DNA from: a virus
Strand: one strand, 5' to 3'
DNA: 64,000 nucleotides
IMG/VR virus record: IMGVR_UViG_3300036985_002246
Coordinates: 1-64,000 of that record
Shown one piece after another: positions 55,264 to 62,714 of this stretch. The notes beneath the pieces were generated by a model, which saw only the letters and a list, made by a program, of their open reading frames with translations, was not told where the DNA came from and ran no database searches. A program made the position numbers and the translations under genes. Within the stretch, counting starts at the first letter, position 1. Each line of letters opens with the position of its first letter.

Positions 55264-55661
55264 GAGGTCTTCCCCAGCGGGTTGGCGAGGAGGGCCGTGA
55301 TCTCCTCCCGAAGAACATTGGCCGCATAGTTCTCGGGTCGGGGAGTACGAAGTCCATGCTCCTGAACAGAGGAGCGGGAGCGGACTTGGTCCCACCGACT
55401 TGCCTCAATCTCCAGGGCGGTGGCTCGGGCCTCAAGCTGGGCCACGACGACCTTGATCGCCGACTCGTAGGCTGACCTGGAGGCTCGGGTCAGATCCTCG
55501 CTGCTTGCCCCAATGTGGTTGCTCACGCTGCGGCAGTGGGTGTTCCGGCAGAGTGTCCCCACCTCCCCGAAGCAGCCGCACCGGGGGCACATTCCGACCT
55601 CAGTCGTCCCGACGAACTGGTCCACCCGCACCTCGACAATGGGGCTCTTCGGCAGACTCAC
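55260..55661 (-). CDS. Zinc-binding hypothetical protein
   Basis: 133 aa from GTG 55661 overlapping the upstream stop. CPRCGCFGEVGTLCRNTHC at about residue 25, then a helical C-terminal half (SAIKVVVAQLEARATALEIE). Unknown function. Confidence 0.6.
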   Translation of the reverse strand: MSLPKSPIVEVRVDQFVGTTEVGMCPRCGCFGEVGTLCRNTHCRSVSNHIGASSEDLTRASRSAYESAIKVVVAQLEARATALEIEASRWDQVRSRSSVQEHGLRTPRPENYAANVLREEITALLANPLGKTS

Positions 55662-55930
55662 TTCGTGTCCCCGTAGTTGGTGTTGGCGTGGTGCTGTGCC
55701 TTCGCCGCAGGGGTCATTCCCCCGTCCGTGAGCCACCGGTCGAACTTTTCGAGTTCCTTGTCAGAGGGGTGCTTGCCCATGCGGGTGATCCTCTGGCGGA
55801 TCTCTTCGAGGGGCCGGTTCCAGGCCGCAGCCAACTGCTCTGCCGTGACCTTCCACGAGGTCGCGTGTGTCTCCCCGACAATGATCGTCGGGTTGTTGGT
55901 CGCAATCGCCGTTGGGAACGTGATCTTCAT
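55658..55930 (-). CDS. Small hypothetical protein
   Basis: 90 aa. Helix-turn-helix-like stretch TAEQLAAAWNRPLEEIRQRI then TRMGKHP. Unknown function; DNA binding is speculative. Confidence 0.5.
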   Translation of the reverse strand: MKITFPTAIATNNPTIIVGETHATSWKVTAEQLAAAWNRPLEEIRQRITRMGKHPSDKELEKFDRWLTDGGMTPAAKAQHHANTNYGDTK

Positions 55931-56217
55931 CAGTTCGCCTTCTCCTTCCGAATGCGTTCGAGCGCCTCGATCACGCAGTCGTCCATGTAGTCGCGGGCGT
56001 CGGGCTCAGGCCACCCGTCCTCGCTCGCGAAGTCCATGCTCGACGAGCACATGACGTGACCGTCCCAGGTCTGCGCCTTCACGAGGCCCACGAAGTAGTC
56101 CACGAGCTTGGCCCGCTCCTCGAAGGAGACAGCGACGGCGGGAACCCGCTTCCTGTCAGAGAGGGAGAGCGGGCTGAGGGTGAGCTTCCCGGATTCAATG
56201 GCAGCAAAGAGGCGCAT
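55930..56217 (-). CDS. Small hypothetical protein
   Basis: 95 aa. Contains RAKLVDYFVGLVKAQTWDGH and an acidic C-terminus. Unknown function. Confidence 0.55.
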   Translation of the reverse strand: MRLFAAIESGKLTLSPLSLSDRKRVPAVAVSFEERAKLVDYFVGLVKAQTWDGHVMCSSSMDFASEDGWPEPDARDYMDDCVIEALERIRKEKAN

Positions 56218-56613
56218 TTAGCTCTTACCCCCTTTGAGCACCTTCGGGGTCCACGCCCGAGCGGGCTTGGCCTCAATCTTCGGCATGGGCTCCGCCGCAC
56301 CGGGAGACTTGAGGGCGACCCCCTCACCCGTCTCGCGGTCCACGACCATGGTGATCCGCGCCCACGGGAAGAAGCACCGGCACGTACTCCCGGAGAAGGC
56401 CAGATCGACCGAGACCCCCTCCTTCGAGTAGTCGAGGTTCAGCGGGTAGCTGGCGCAGAGGTCGATCTGCAACCACTCCTTCCACTGAGCCTTGACGTGC
56501 TCGGGGGCGACCACGTCCTCATGGGTCGAGTCCACGACGAGCTTCGGCGTGTGCCCGGCGTTCCAGATCACGTCGAGGATCGTCTGAAGCGGGTGGTGGA
56601 CGACGGGGGCCAT
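56218..56613 (-). CDS. SspB-like proteolysis adaptor
   Basis: 131 aa. LQTILDVIWNAGHTPKLVVD then a DYSKEGVSVDLAFSGSTCRC ... FFPWARITMVVDRETGEGV region matches the SspB fold (compare the SspB pattern of V.W.A+..+...G.G). A Pro/Lys/Ala-rich linker leads to a C-terminal tail TPKVLKGGKS resembling the short SspB tail that docks on ClpX. SspB delivers ssrA-tagged proteins to ClpXP. A phage copy could redirect host proteolysis. Confidence 0.6.
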   Translation of the reverse strand: MAPVVHHPLQTILDVIWNAGHTPKLVVDSTHEDVVAPEHVKAQWKEWLQIDLCASYPLNLDYSKEGVSVDLAFSGSTCRCFFPWARITMVVDRETGEGVALKSPGAAEPMPKIEAKPARAWTPKVLKGGKS

Positions 56614-57528
56614 TCAGGTCGCGAAGCTCTGGAACAGGTCTTCGCCGGGGATCGTCTTGCGGTACTGGACCCAGGGTGCCTTGAAGTTCCCGCACATGAA
56701 GTGGGAGATCACTCGCTGAGTCGGGTTGGCAGGGTCGTCCTTGTAGACCGGGGCGAACAGAGGGTCTTCCAGGGAGGGGGCCACGACCTTGGCTGCGTGC
56801 TCGAACGGGCTCATGTGTCCGTTCATGAGGAGCCTGTCGTGGAGCGAGCAGTCCGCGTTGAGGTCACGCTTGCCGTCGTGGGTCAGGTGGGTGACCCGAG
56901 CGCAGCGTGCGGTGCTGACCTTCGGCAGGTCCACGAACGGGAGTGCCGCTGGGTCGAGGTCGCTGAACGCCTCGTAGTCCTCGTCGAAGACGAACGGAAG
57001 GTGCCACTCGCCCGGCTTCCGCTCGACCGGGGTCGAAGCGGCGAGGGCAGCCCGCATGAGTTCCGCTGCGGTGCGGATCTCCGGCTGGGCTTCAGGCGAG
57101 CACCTCAGGGCGAAGAAGTTGGCCCACTCGGTCGCCGTGACAATGACCGTGTGCCACAGGAACGGCTCCAGCATTCGGTTCGCCCACTGCTTGTGGACTC
57201 CGATCTGGGCCAGCTTCGCAGCCTGTTGGGTCGCTTGGTAGGCAGCGTCGAGCCAGGCCATTCTTGCGGCTTCCTGGCTCTCGTCGCCCAAGGCGTCACC
57301 GGCCTGCATTCCCTTCTTGTTCGCGCCGAACGCCTCCGGAATGAAGGCGTTCTGACGGACCTCGGCGATCCGCTTCTCGACGGGGATCGCTCGGCTGCTC
57401 GCGCTCGACCTACTGAACACCCGGTGGGTGTTGAATTCGGCCAGCACGATCCTGGGGAACGTGACCTGAAGCGTCGTCAGGCGAACCCCTGAGGCGATCG
57501 AGTCGGTGAGTACCTTGGCGTCGAACAT
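56614..57528 (-). CDS. thyX: Flavin-dependent thymidylate synthase ThyX
   Basis: 304 aa. PRIVLAEFNTHRVFSRSSAS then SRAIPVEKR carries the ThyX signature RHR..S.NE.S.R in the variant form THRVFSRSSASSRAIP. VTATEWANFFALRCSPEAQP EIR and ARCARVTHL are further conserved blocks, and THDGKRDLNADCSLHDRLLM then HMSPFEHAA is the substrate-binding end. It methylates dUMP to dTMP using FAD and methylene-tetrahydrofolate, consistent with the dcd gene at 33508. Confidence 0.88.
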   Translation of the reverse strand: MFDAKVLTDSIASGVRLTTLQVTFPRIVLAEFNTHRVFSRSSASSRAIPVEKRIAEVRQNAFIPEAFGANKKGMQAGDALGDESQEAARMAWLDAAYQATQQAAKLAQIGVHKQWANRMLEPFLWHTVIVTATEWANFFALRCSPEAQPEIRTAAELMRAALAASTPVERKPGEWHLPFVFDEDYEAFSDLDPAALPFVDLPKVSTARCARVTHLTHDGKRDLNADCSLHDRLLMNGHMSPFEHAAKVVAPSLEDPLFAPVYKDDPANPTQRVISHFMCGNFKAPWVQYRKTIPGEDLFQSFAT

Positions 57529-57570
57529 GAAGAACCTCCGGGGGGACGTTACCCCTTTCCACTCCCGGCC

Positions 57571-57984
57571 TCAGATTGGGCGGAGCTTCCGGAAGTCCTC
57601 CCAGCCGTGATCCGTCCCAGCCTCGTCCGCACGCAGCAGGTACGCAGAGCCCCGCGTGTTCGAGTCGTCCCCGCTCCAGGAGATCTTGGCGATCCTGAAC
57701 GTCCCCTTCTCCCTCGAACAGGCCACCACGTCGTCCACCTTGAAGGCTGGAGCCTCTGCACTCGGGAGGGGCAGGTTCCCGTACTTCGCGAAGTGCTCGA
57801 AGAGCGGGACCAACTCGCTGACGAAGTCATGGTGGAGGTTGAGCGGCTTGTCCTCCTCCCGGCGGAAGACAAGCGCCGAGTCAGAGGTCTCCTCCAGGTA
57901 GAACTTCCGCCCGGCCTCGTCCTCGATCTCGTAGACCCGAAGGCCACCACGCTCCGTTCGGAACGACGTTCGCACTGACGACAT
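57571..57984 (-). CDS. Hypothetical protein
   Basis: 137 aa. Beta-rich (GRKFYLEETSDSALVFRREE) with a central helical piece and a FKVDDVVACSREKGTFRIAK strand pair like an SH3 barrel. Unknown function. Confidence 0.55.
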   Translation of the reverse strand: MSSVRTSFRTERGGLRVYEIEDEAGRKFYLEETSDSALVFRREEDKPLNLHHDFVSELVPLFEHFAKYGNLPLPSAEAPAFKVDDVVACSREKGTFRIAKISWSGDDSNTRGSAYLLRADEAGTDHGWEDFRKLRPI

Positions 57985-57992
57985 TGTGAACC

Positions 57993-58769
57993 TCAGGTGT
58001 TCTCGGTGATACCCCGACCGTCGGGGCCAAACGTGCAGGCGAACAGGGTCGCCGGACCAGAGTACGGGTTGAGCTTCGTCGGGCCGTCCTCACCGACCGT
58101 CAGGAAGTAGTAGCGGTCCCTCTCCTCGCTGGTGTCGAAAAGGAGGATCAGAAACCCGCCGTGCAGGAGCTTGATACTCAGATCGCGGTCGTTGTCGAGG
58201 AGGTAGGGTGCCGCCTTCTCGACCTCCACCCAATCTACGTCCCCAGCGACCGACACGAGCAGCCCGTGCTTGCCGTGGACGCGGCAAAGTTCCCCGACGC
58301 AATCATAGTGGGTGCTGTACGTCTTCACGGTTCGTCGTGCCTTCGCTTTGGTTCGAGGTTGGAGAGTGAGCCCGTTGCCGGTCAGTGCCCGCTGAGCCTT
58401 TTTCCGCGCATACAGCAAGGCTCTCGAAGCAGCCTGCCTCTTGGTGTACTCCTCCCAGCCCATGGCGGGCTTCACCCTGGAGGGCTCAGGGGGGTCAGCT
58501 TCTCGGGGGAGCCGGTGACAGATTGCCACCTCGGGAATGAAGCGGATCTGATCCACGAAGGGGTTCTGATCCAGCAGGGGCTCCTCAACCTCCTCGCAGA
58601 GCAGGTCCCAGGAGAGGCTGACGGAGGTGAGGGTCTGGTAGGTGTCTGGGAACCGGACACTCTTCGGGCCGCCGTACCACCCGCCATTCTTTCGACGGCG
58701 CTCCCTGCGGTGATCCCGCTCCCCTAGGTACATTGCCTCCGGCTTGTAGCCTGACCTGGGGAAACTCAT
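57993..58769 (-). CDS. Hypothetical protein
   Basis: 258 aa. Arg/Lys-rich patches (RDHRRERRRKNGGWYGGPKS, KAKARRTVKT) in the first half; the second half is mixed with VSVAGDVDWVEVEKAAPYLL. No family recognised. Confidence 0.55.
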   Translation of the reverse strand: MSFPRSGYKPEAMYLGERDHRRERRRKNGGWYGGPKSVRFPDTYQTLTSVSLSWDLLCEEVEEPLLDQNPFVDQIRFIPEVAICHRLPREADPPEPSRVKPAMGWEEYTKRQAASRALLYARKKAQRALTGNGLTLQPRTKAKARRTVKTYSTHYDCVGELCRVHGKHGLLVSVAGDVDWVEVEKAAPYLLDNDRDLSIKLLHGGFLILLFDTSEERDRYYFLTVGEDGPTKLNPYSGPATLFACTFGPDGRGITENT

Positions 58770-58778
58770 GGTGCCCTG

Positions 58779-59384
58779 CTACTGAGGGAACGCCTCAGCC
58801 GGGTTCCACCCGTAGGTGGTAGCCGCCGTCGAGTAGGCTCGCTCGAAGCTCAAAATGAGGTCCGCGAGCTTCGGGTCCACGAGGACTTGCCACAGGTTGG
58901 CCTGCGGCTTGACCCCGGTTGCGGCCCACACGACAGCACGGGCGGCGTCGGAGTACCCACGGAGGGCGCGAACACCCCACTTCGGAGGGTCTGCGACGAG
59001 GTCATGGACGTTCGAGGTCTTGTCGGCGATCTTGATCGCCCTCCCCCAGGTGTCCATGTCGAGCATCTTCCGAAGCTGGTACGCCTGCTTCAACTCCCGG
59101 TCCTTCCGAGCGTCGAGCGGCAGCGTGAGGTGCTCGACCAGCCCGGAGACTCGGTAGCCGAACCTCCGGGTGATCTCCGCGAGGGGCACTTGGGTGTCCT
59201 CCGCAACGTCGTGGAGGAGGGCAGCGACGAGAATGTCTGTCTCGGCGAACCCTGCGTTGTGGAGGCGACGGGCAACGTCGATCGGGTGGGTGACGTAGGG
59301 GACGCCCTTCCCACCACGGACTTGCCCCTGGTGGGCGAGCGTAGCGAACTCGACCGCGTCGAGTAGTTCTGTCGTGTTGTTCAT
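58779..59384 (-). CDS. MESH1/SpoT-type HD hydrolase
   Basis: 201 aa. FATLAHQGQVRGGKGVPYVT then HPIDVARRL, LVAALLHDVAEDTQVPLAEI and FGYRVSGLVEHLT give the His (33), His-Asp (58-59) and Glu-Asp (62-63) pattern of (p)ppGpp-hydrolase-type HD domains. No synthetase domain is present, so it would be a small alarmone hydrolase, if active on (p)ppGpp. Phage use to lower stringent-response signalling is an inference. Confidence 0.8.
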   Translation of the reverse strand: MNNTTELLDAVEFATLAHQGQVRGGKGVPYVTHPIDVARRLHNAGFAETDILVAALLHDVAEDTQVPLAEITRRFGYRVSGLVEHLTLPLDARKDRELKQAYQLRKMLDMDTWGRAIKIADKTSNVHDLVADPPKWGVRALRGYSDAARAVVWAATGVKPQANLWQVLVDPKLADLILSFERAYSTAATTYGWNPAEAFPQ

Positions 59385-59399
59385 TGAGAGACTTTACGC

Positions 59400-59945
59400 T
59401 CAGACCAGCCCGATCCGGTGGAGGAAGCCAATCTCCTCCGTGTCGAACTTGTCCCGGTCGTTGCGGATCAGGTACTTGGCGTGGTCGAGGTCGCCGCTGC
59501 GAAGCGCCCGGACAGCGTTGAGAAGGACCGGGTGCCTGCGCTCCTGGTCGAACGACTCAATCCGCTCGATCAGGGGCTCGAACTCGGAGGTCTCTGCGGG
59601 CTCGTCGAGGCGGGCAGCCCGCTCCGACTTCATGTACTCGCGGGCGAGCCGGTCTTCCTCAGCCTCAGCCTCAGGGTCGGGGAAGGGCTCACCCACCACG
59701 ATCTCGTAGGCGAGAGCCTCACCCTGCTTGCCGGGGACACGCGACTTCAAGAAGGCCGCGAGTCGTTCCCGCTCCTTGCAGAGCAGTTCCTCGATATGGG
59801 TTGCGAGGTCTGACGCGAGGTCGCCTTCCTGGTCGGCAAGCGCGGGGAACTTCTCGCAGAGAGCCTCGACCGCCCGCTCGAACGCCGGGTCGAATCCCTG
59901 AGCCGGGCCGCATGAGTCGCACGCTGTGTCGCCACACAGGCACAT
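59400..59945 (-). CDS. Acidic hypothetical protein with N-terminal Cys cluster
   Basis: 181 aa starting MCLCGDTACDSCGPAQG, a short Cys cluster seen in other phage proteins. The rest is acidic and helical (HIEELLCKERERLAAFLKSR, EAEEDRLAREYM). Function unknown. Confidence 0.6.
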   Translation of the reverse strand: MCLCGDTACDSCGPAQGFDPAFERAVEALCEKFPALADQEGDLASDLATHIEELLCKERERLAAFLKSRVPGKQGEALAYEIVVGEPFPDPEAEAEEDRLAREYMKSERAARLDEPAETSEFEPLIERIESFDQERRHPVLLNAVRALRSGDLDHAKYLIRNDRDKFDTEEIGFLHRIGLV

Positions 59946-59947
59946 GA

Positions 59948-60133
59948 TCAGACCTCCCCGTGGGAGTGGACGTGGACCGCGACCTTGGAGGCACGACGGA
60001 GCGCACGGGCGGAGATCGCCTTAGCCTTGCGCTTGTTGCTGACGCGGCAGCAGGGGCAGTCGAACCCGCCGGGACCACCGCACGCCTTGGTGGGGCCGGG
60101 ACGCTTGAAGCTGGTGAACTTGACGAGTTCCAT
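59948..60133 (-). CDS. Small zinc-binding hypothetical protein
   Basis: 61 aa from ATG 60133 with GGAGG eight bases upstream. KACGGPGGFDCPCCRVSNKR is a Cys cluster; the C-terminus is basic. Unknown function. Confidence 0.6.
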   Translation of the reverse strand: MELVKFTSFKRPGPTKACGGPGGFDCPCCRVSNKRKAKAISARALRRASKVAVHVHSHGEV

Positions 60134-60135
60134 GA

Positions 60136-60285
60136 TCAGACCTCCGAGATTGAACGAGCCCGCTGCTGCGAGCGGTTGCCCTGTCGCTTGCTGCGACCGT
60201 CCTTGTGCGGCCCGCCCCCGGTGCGGAGCCTGACCGACTCCGCCAGCCAGGATCTCCGCGCCACCTTCTCTGACTTGCTCTTCAC
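60136..60285 (-). CDS. Small basic hypothetical protein
   Basis: 49 aa from GTG 60285 overlapping the upstream stop. Very basic (RKSKSEKVARR-type start, KRQGNRSQQRARS). Fills the gap between two genes. Unknown function. Confidence 0.5.
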   Translation of the reverse strand: MKSKSEKVARRSWLAESVRLRTGGGPHKDGRSKRQGNRSQQRARSISEV

Positions 60286-60491
60286 GACGCCCCCACCGAG
60301 CCACCGAGCGAGGCCAGGAGCGCCTGAGCCGCCTCCATGGTGAGGCCCGCGCCGGTCCGAGTGACCTCCGTCGCGAGGACGGTGACACCGTTCGCGGCCA
60401 CCACGACCTTGTCCTCGTAGACGTTGAAGCCACCGTTCAGGAGGTCGTGTGCAATGAACCGCGAGAAGGTCTTGGAGGTCTTGGTCGTCAT
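60282..60491 (-). CDS. Small hypothetical protein, head of long minus operon
   Basis: 69 aa from ATG 60491 (GAGGGAGACGAAC leader). MTTKTSKTFSRFIAHDLLNG, beta-rich. Follows a promoter element and could head the transcript running through ThyX and HD genes to 52563. Confidence 0.6.
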   Translation of the reverse strand: MTTKTSKTFSRFIAHDLLNGGFNVYEDKVVVAANGVTVLATEVTRTGAGLTMEAAQALLASLGGSVGAS

Positions 60492-60511
60492 GTTCGTCTC
60501 CCTCACCTAGT

Positions 60512-60540
60512 AAGCGATTGGGGAGACCCCTTTTACACCA
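60512..60540 (-). promoter_or_regulatory. 19-bp-spaced phage promoter element
   Basis: TGGTG-TAAAAGGG ... CGCTT, then ACTAGGTGAGGGAGACGAAC and ATG 60491. On this strand an A-tract copy lies ten bases upstream (60550). Only copy with TGGTG as first box. Confidence 0.68.
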
Positions 60541-60549
60541 TTCGACCCA

Positions 60550-60591
60550 CTCAATCTTTTTTTCGGGCACCCTCAATCTTTTTTCGGCGGA
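60550..60591. repeat. Two T-tract repeats between divergent promoters
   Basis: CTCAATCTTTTTTTC at 60550-60564 and CTCAATCTTTTTTC at 60572-60585, 22 bases apart. The same CTCAATCTTTTTTTC occurs at 39841-39855 between the other divergent pair. Possibly an UP-element or protein site. Confidence 0.7.
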
Positions 60592-60620
60592 TCGTGAAAA
60601 GCCCCTCCCCCCAATCGCTT
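60592..60620 (+). promoter_or_regulatory. 19-bp-spaced phage promoter element
   Basis: TCGTG-AAAAGCCC ... CGCTT, then GGGTGGTGAGGAGACGAAC and ATG 60640; the leader nearly mirrors that of the divergent partner. Confidence 0.75.
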
Positions 60621-60639
60621 GGGTGGTGAGGAGACGAAC

Positions 60640-61431
60640 ATGACCACCAACGCCAAGTCCGTGAAGCTCGCTGTCCACCTGTCCGATATGGTCGAAGAGG
60701 CGAACGGTTCGCCCCGCTTCGTCGGTTTCGCCACCCGCCTCGCGGGTGAGGTCCAGGGGGCGGGCGCGAACAAGCTCCGCCGTGGCGACCACGTCATGGA
60801 GTACACGCTCCTGACCGGCTTCTCGTACACGAACATGGTCCAGCGTTCGCTGGACACCCTCACGGCGGCCATGCAGTCGCCCACCTTCGTCGCGGACATG
60901 GTCGCCGCCCTCGCCGCCGACGGCAAGGTGGACGAGCAGAGCGGCGCGGCGATCACCGCGACCGACGTGATCGACGCCTGCACGGGTACAGCGCGTGGCC
61001 GCAAGGGTCTGATCACCGCGTACAGCGAGACCCTCGCGGGCACCAACGAGAGCACCTCGGAGCACGTCTACGAGACGCTCTCGGTGGACGGCTCGAACGT
61101 GGCGGGCTGCAAGGTCTACACGGGCACGGGCAACCCCGCCGACCCGAAGGCTCCCGTCCCCGGCACGGTCTACCTCGCGGGGATCGTGATCGCCAGCAAC
61201 TGCGTCGAGAAGTCCCCCAACGGTGACAAGCTCCCGAGCAAGAGCGGAGCGGTCATGGTCGCCAAGTCTTTCCTGGAGCGCACCCTCGACCTCCCGGCGT
61301 GCCGCTACCGCACCTTCCGCCTCCTGCCTGGTGAGGCAGTCTCGCTCAAGTGCGGCTCGACCTCCTTCCACGCGGCTGAGGGCGGCTCGGTCAAGCCCGG
61401 TGTCGTGGCGATCGAGGCGCTGGTCGCATGA
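60640..61431 (+). CDS. Conserved-looking phage protein of unknown function
   Basis: 263 aa from ATG 60640. Thr/Ala/Gly-rich, alternating helices and strands (FVGFATRLAGEVQGAGANKL, TVYLAGIVIASNCVEKSPNG, RTFRLLPGEAVSLKCGSTSF). Preceded by a promoter element with a near-ideal leader, so it may be strongly expressed. No family assigned. Confidence 0.6.
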   Translation: MTTNAKSVKLAVHLSDMVEEANGSPRFVGFATRLAGEVQGAGANKLRRGDHVMEYTLLTGFSYTNMVQRSLDTLTAAMQSPTFVADMVAALAADGKVDEQSGAAITATDVIDACTGTARGRKGLITAYSETLAGTNESTSEHVYETLSVDGSNVAGCKVYTGTGNPADPKAPVPGTVYLAGIVIASNCVEKSPNGDKLPSKSGAVMVAKSFLERTLDLPACRYRTFRLLPGEAVSLKCGSTSFHAAEGGSVKPGVVAIEALVA

Positions 61432-61652
61432 GCCGGAAGGCTACCGTCACAGGGGCCGGGTACGTCAGCCCGGCCCTGAGCGACGCCCTGGCGGGTCTCC
61501 TCGCTGCTCAGGGGTTCGAGGTCTTCACGCAGGCCGAGACTGATTTCATTGCGGCGTGGGCGCGCAAGCACCACCCGCGTCGTAAGTACCTGACGGACGC
61601 TCAGTTCGCTCAGGCACGCGCCGAGTACGCCGCAACGAAGGGAACACCATGA
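61428..61652 (+). CDS. Small hypothetical protein
   Basis: 74 aa, ATGA overlap. Helical (ALSDALAGLLAAQGFEVFTQ, TDFIAAWARKHHPRR). Unknown function. Confidence 0.6.
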   Translation: MSRKATVTGAGYVSPALSDALAGLLAAQGFEVFTQAETDFIAAWARKHHPRRKYLTDAQFAQARAEYAATKGTP

Positions 61653-62140
61653 TCGTCGCCACGCTCCCCTACGAGGAAATGCTCCGCCGACACCCGAAGG
61701 AGGTCGCGGAGATCGTCTCCAAGCTCCGCAAGGGCAAGTCCAAGGTCCGTGACGCTGACCCAGCGACGATCACCTGGACCTACGAAGCCTGCGTCCTGAT
61801 CGAGGGCAGCGGTTCGTTCGCTGACCTTCTCAGCGGAAAGATGGAACGCGCCGAGCGCAAGTGGAACGCCATGACCCTCGACGAGAAGGTCGCCGACACG
61901 GTGCGGCGGACGAGCACGGGGATCTGCGCCAGGCTCGGACGCTGGTGGGGCGGGAGCGACGCCATTCCCAATCCCCCGGAGGTCGCAGAGAACACCCGAG
62001 CGGGCCTCATGGCCCAGGCTGCCGAGCAGGCTCGTGCGGACGCCCTGACCCCGGAAGAGCGCCGTCGAGAGACGGAAGACCTTCTGCGGCAGCTTGGGGC
62101 AGACCCAGGGTTCGCTGCGATCCTCTTGGAGGAACCATGA
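61649..62140 (+). CDS. Helical hypothetical protein
   Basis: 163 aa, ATGA overlap. All-helical (EVAEIVSKLRKGKSKVRDAD, GLMAQAAEQARADALTPEER). Unknown function. Confidence 0.6.
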   Translation: MIVATLPYEEMLRRHPKEVAEIVSKLRKGKSKVRDADPATITWTYEACVLIEGSGSFADLLSGKMERAERKWNAMTLDEKVADTVRRTSTGICARLGRWWGGSDAIPNPPEVAENTRAGLMAQAAEQARADALTPEERRRETEDLLRQLGADPGFAAILLEEP

Positions 62141-62382
62141 AGTTCGTCTGCCAGATCCTCGGCCCGATCGACACGATCCCGAGAGGGCTCCCGGTCCCTG
62201 TGGAGGCTCGGAGCTACGAGAGCGCAGCACAGGTCCACGTCGCGTGTGACGCACCACGCCTCGCCCTGCTCCACCAGGAAGTCCTCGTCGCCGTCCGCCG
62301 GTCCGACGGCTCTGGACGGGCCTCGAAGCTGTTCATGGTCAGCGTCAACCTCACCTCGAAGCCCTGGGTGCCCAGTGTCTAA
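62137..62382 (+). CDS. Small hypothetical protein
   Basis: 81 aa from ATG 62137 with GGAGG upstream. Beta-rich (LALLHQEVLVAVRRSDGSGR). Unknown function. Confidence 0.6.
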   Translation: MKFVCQILGPIDTIPRGLPVPVEARSYESAAQVHVACDAPRLALLHQEVLVAVRRSDGSGRASKLFMVSVNLTSKPWVPSV

Positions 62383-62641
62383 CGGCCCGCGTGTCTTCTG
62401 GTGCCAGGTGGTCAGACCGGAAGTGAGCCACAAGCCCTGGCTCAACACTTCGGAAATGAAGGTCTCCGCACGGGGTCCAAAGTCGGCGGCTGAGTCCTTC
62501 GTCTCCTTCGACTACAGCGAGGCGATCCACTTCAGGCCGGGAGCCGTCATGGTGCGGGTCCGGGAGAGAGGGTCCGAGAGCCCACCCAGGTTCTTCTCGA
62601 TCACCACAACCGTCAAGGCGAAGGAGATTCGTCAGCCCTAA
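62375..62641 (+). CDS. Small hypothetical protein
   Basis: 88 aa from GTG 62375 overlapping the previous gene. Beta pattern (FWCQVVRPEVSHKPWLNTSE, GAVMVRVRERGSESPPRFFS). Unknown function; its stop TAA directly abuts the next promoter element. Confidence 0.55.
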   Translation: MSNGPRVFWCQVVRPEVSHKPWLNTSEMKVSARGPKSAAESFVSFDYSEAIHFRPGAVMVRVRERGSESPPRFFSITTTVKAKEIRQP

Positions 62642-62669
62642 CGTGTAAAAGCCCCGAGCCCACCCGCTT
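62641..62669 (+). promoter_or_regulatory. 19-bp-spaced phage promoter element
   Basis: ACGTG-TAAAAGCC ... CGCTT, then AGAGGGTGCAGGGTGG; ATG 62715. Confidence 0.72.
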
Positions 62670-62714
62670 AGAGGGTGCAGGGTGGCACAGGGTCACCCGA
62701 ACAGGGAGCGCGTC

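Noticed and set aside
56056-57492. 478-codon + open frame opposite ThyX and SspB-like genes
   Set aside because: ThyX motifs on the other strand are unambiguous; this frame is low-complexity and spans several minus genes.
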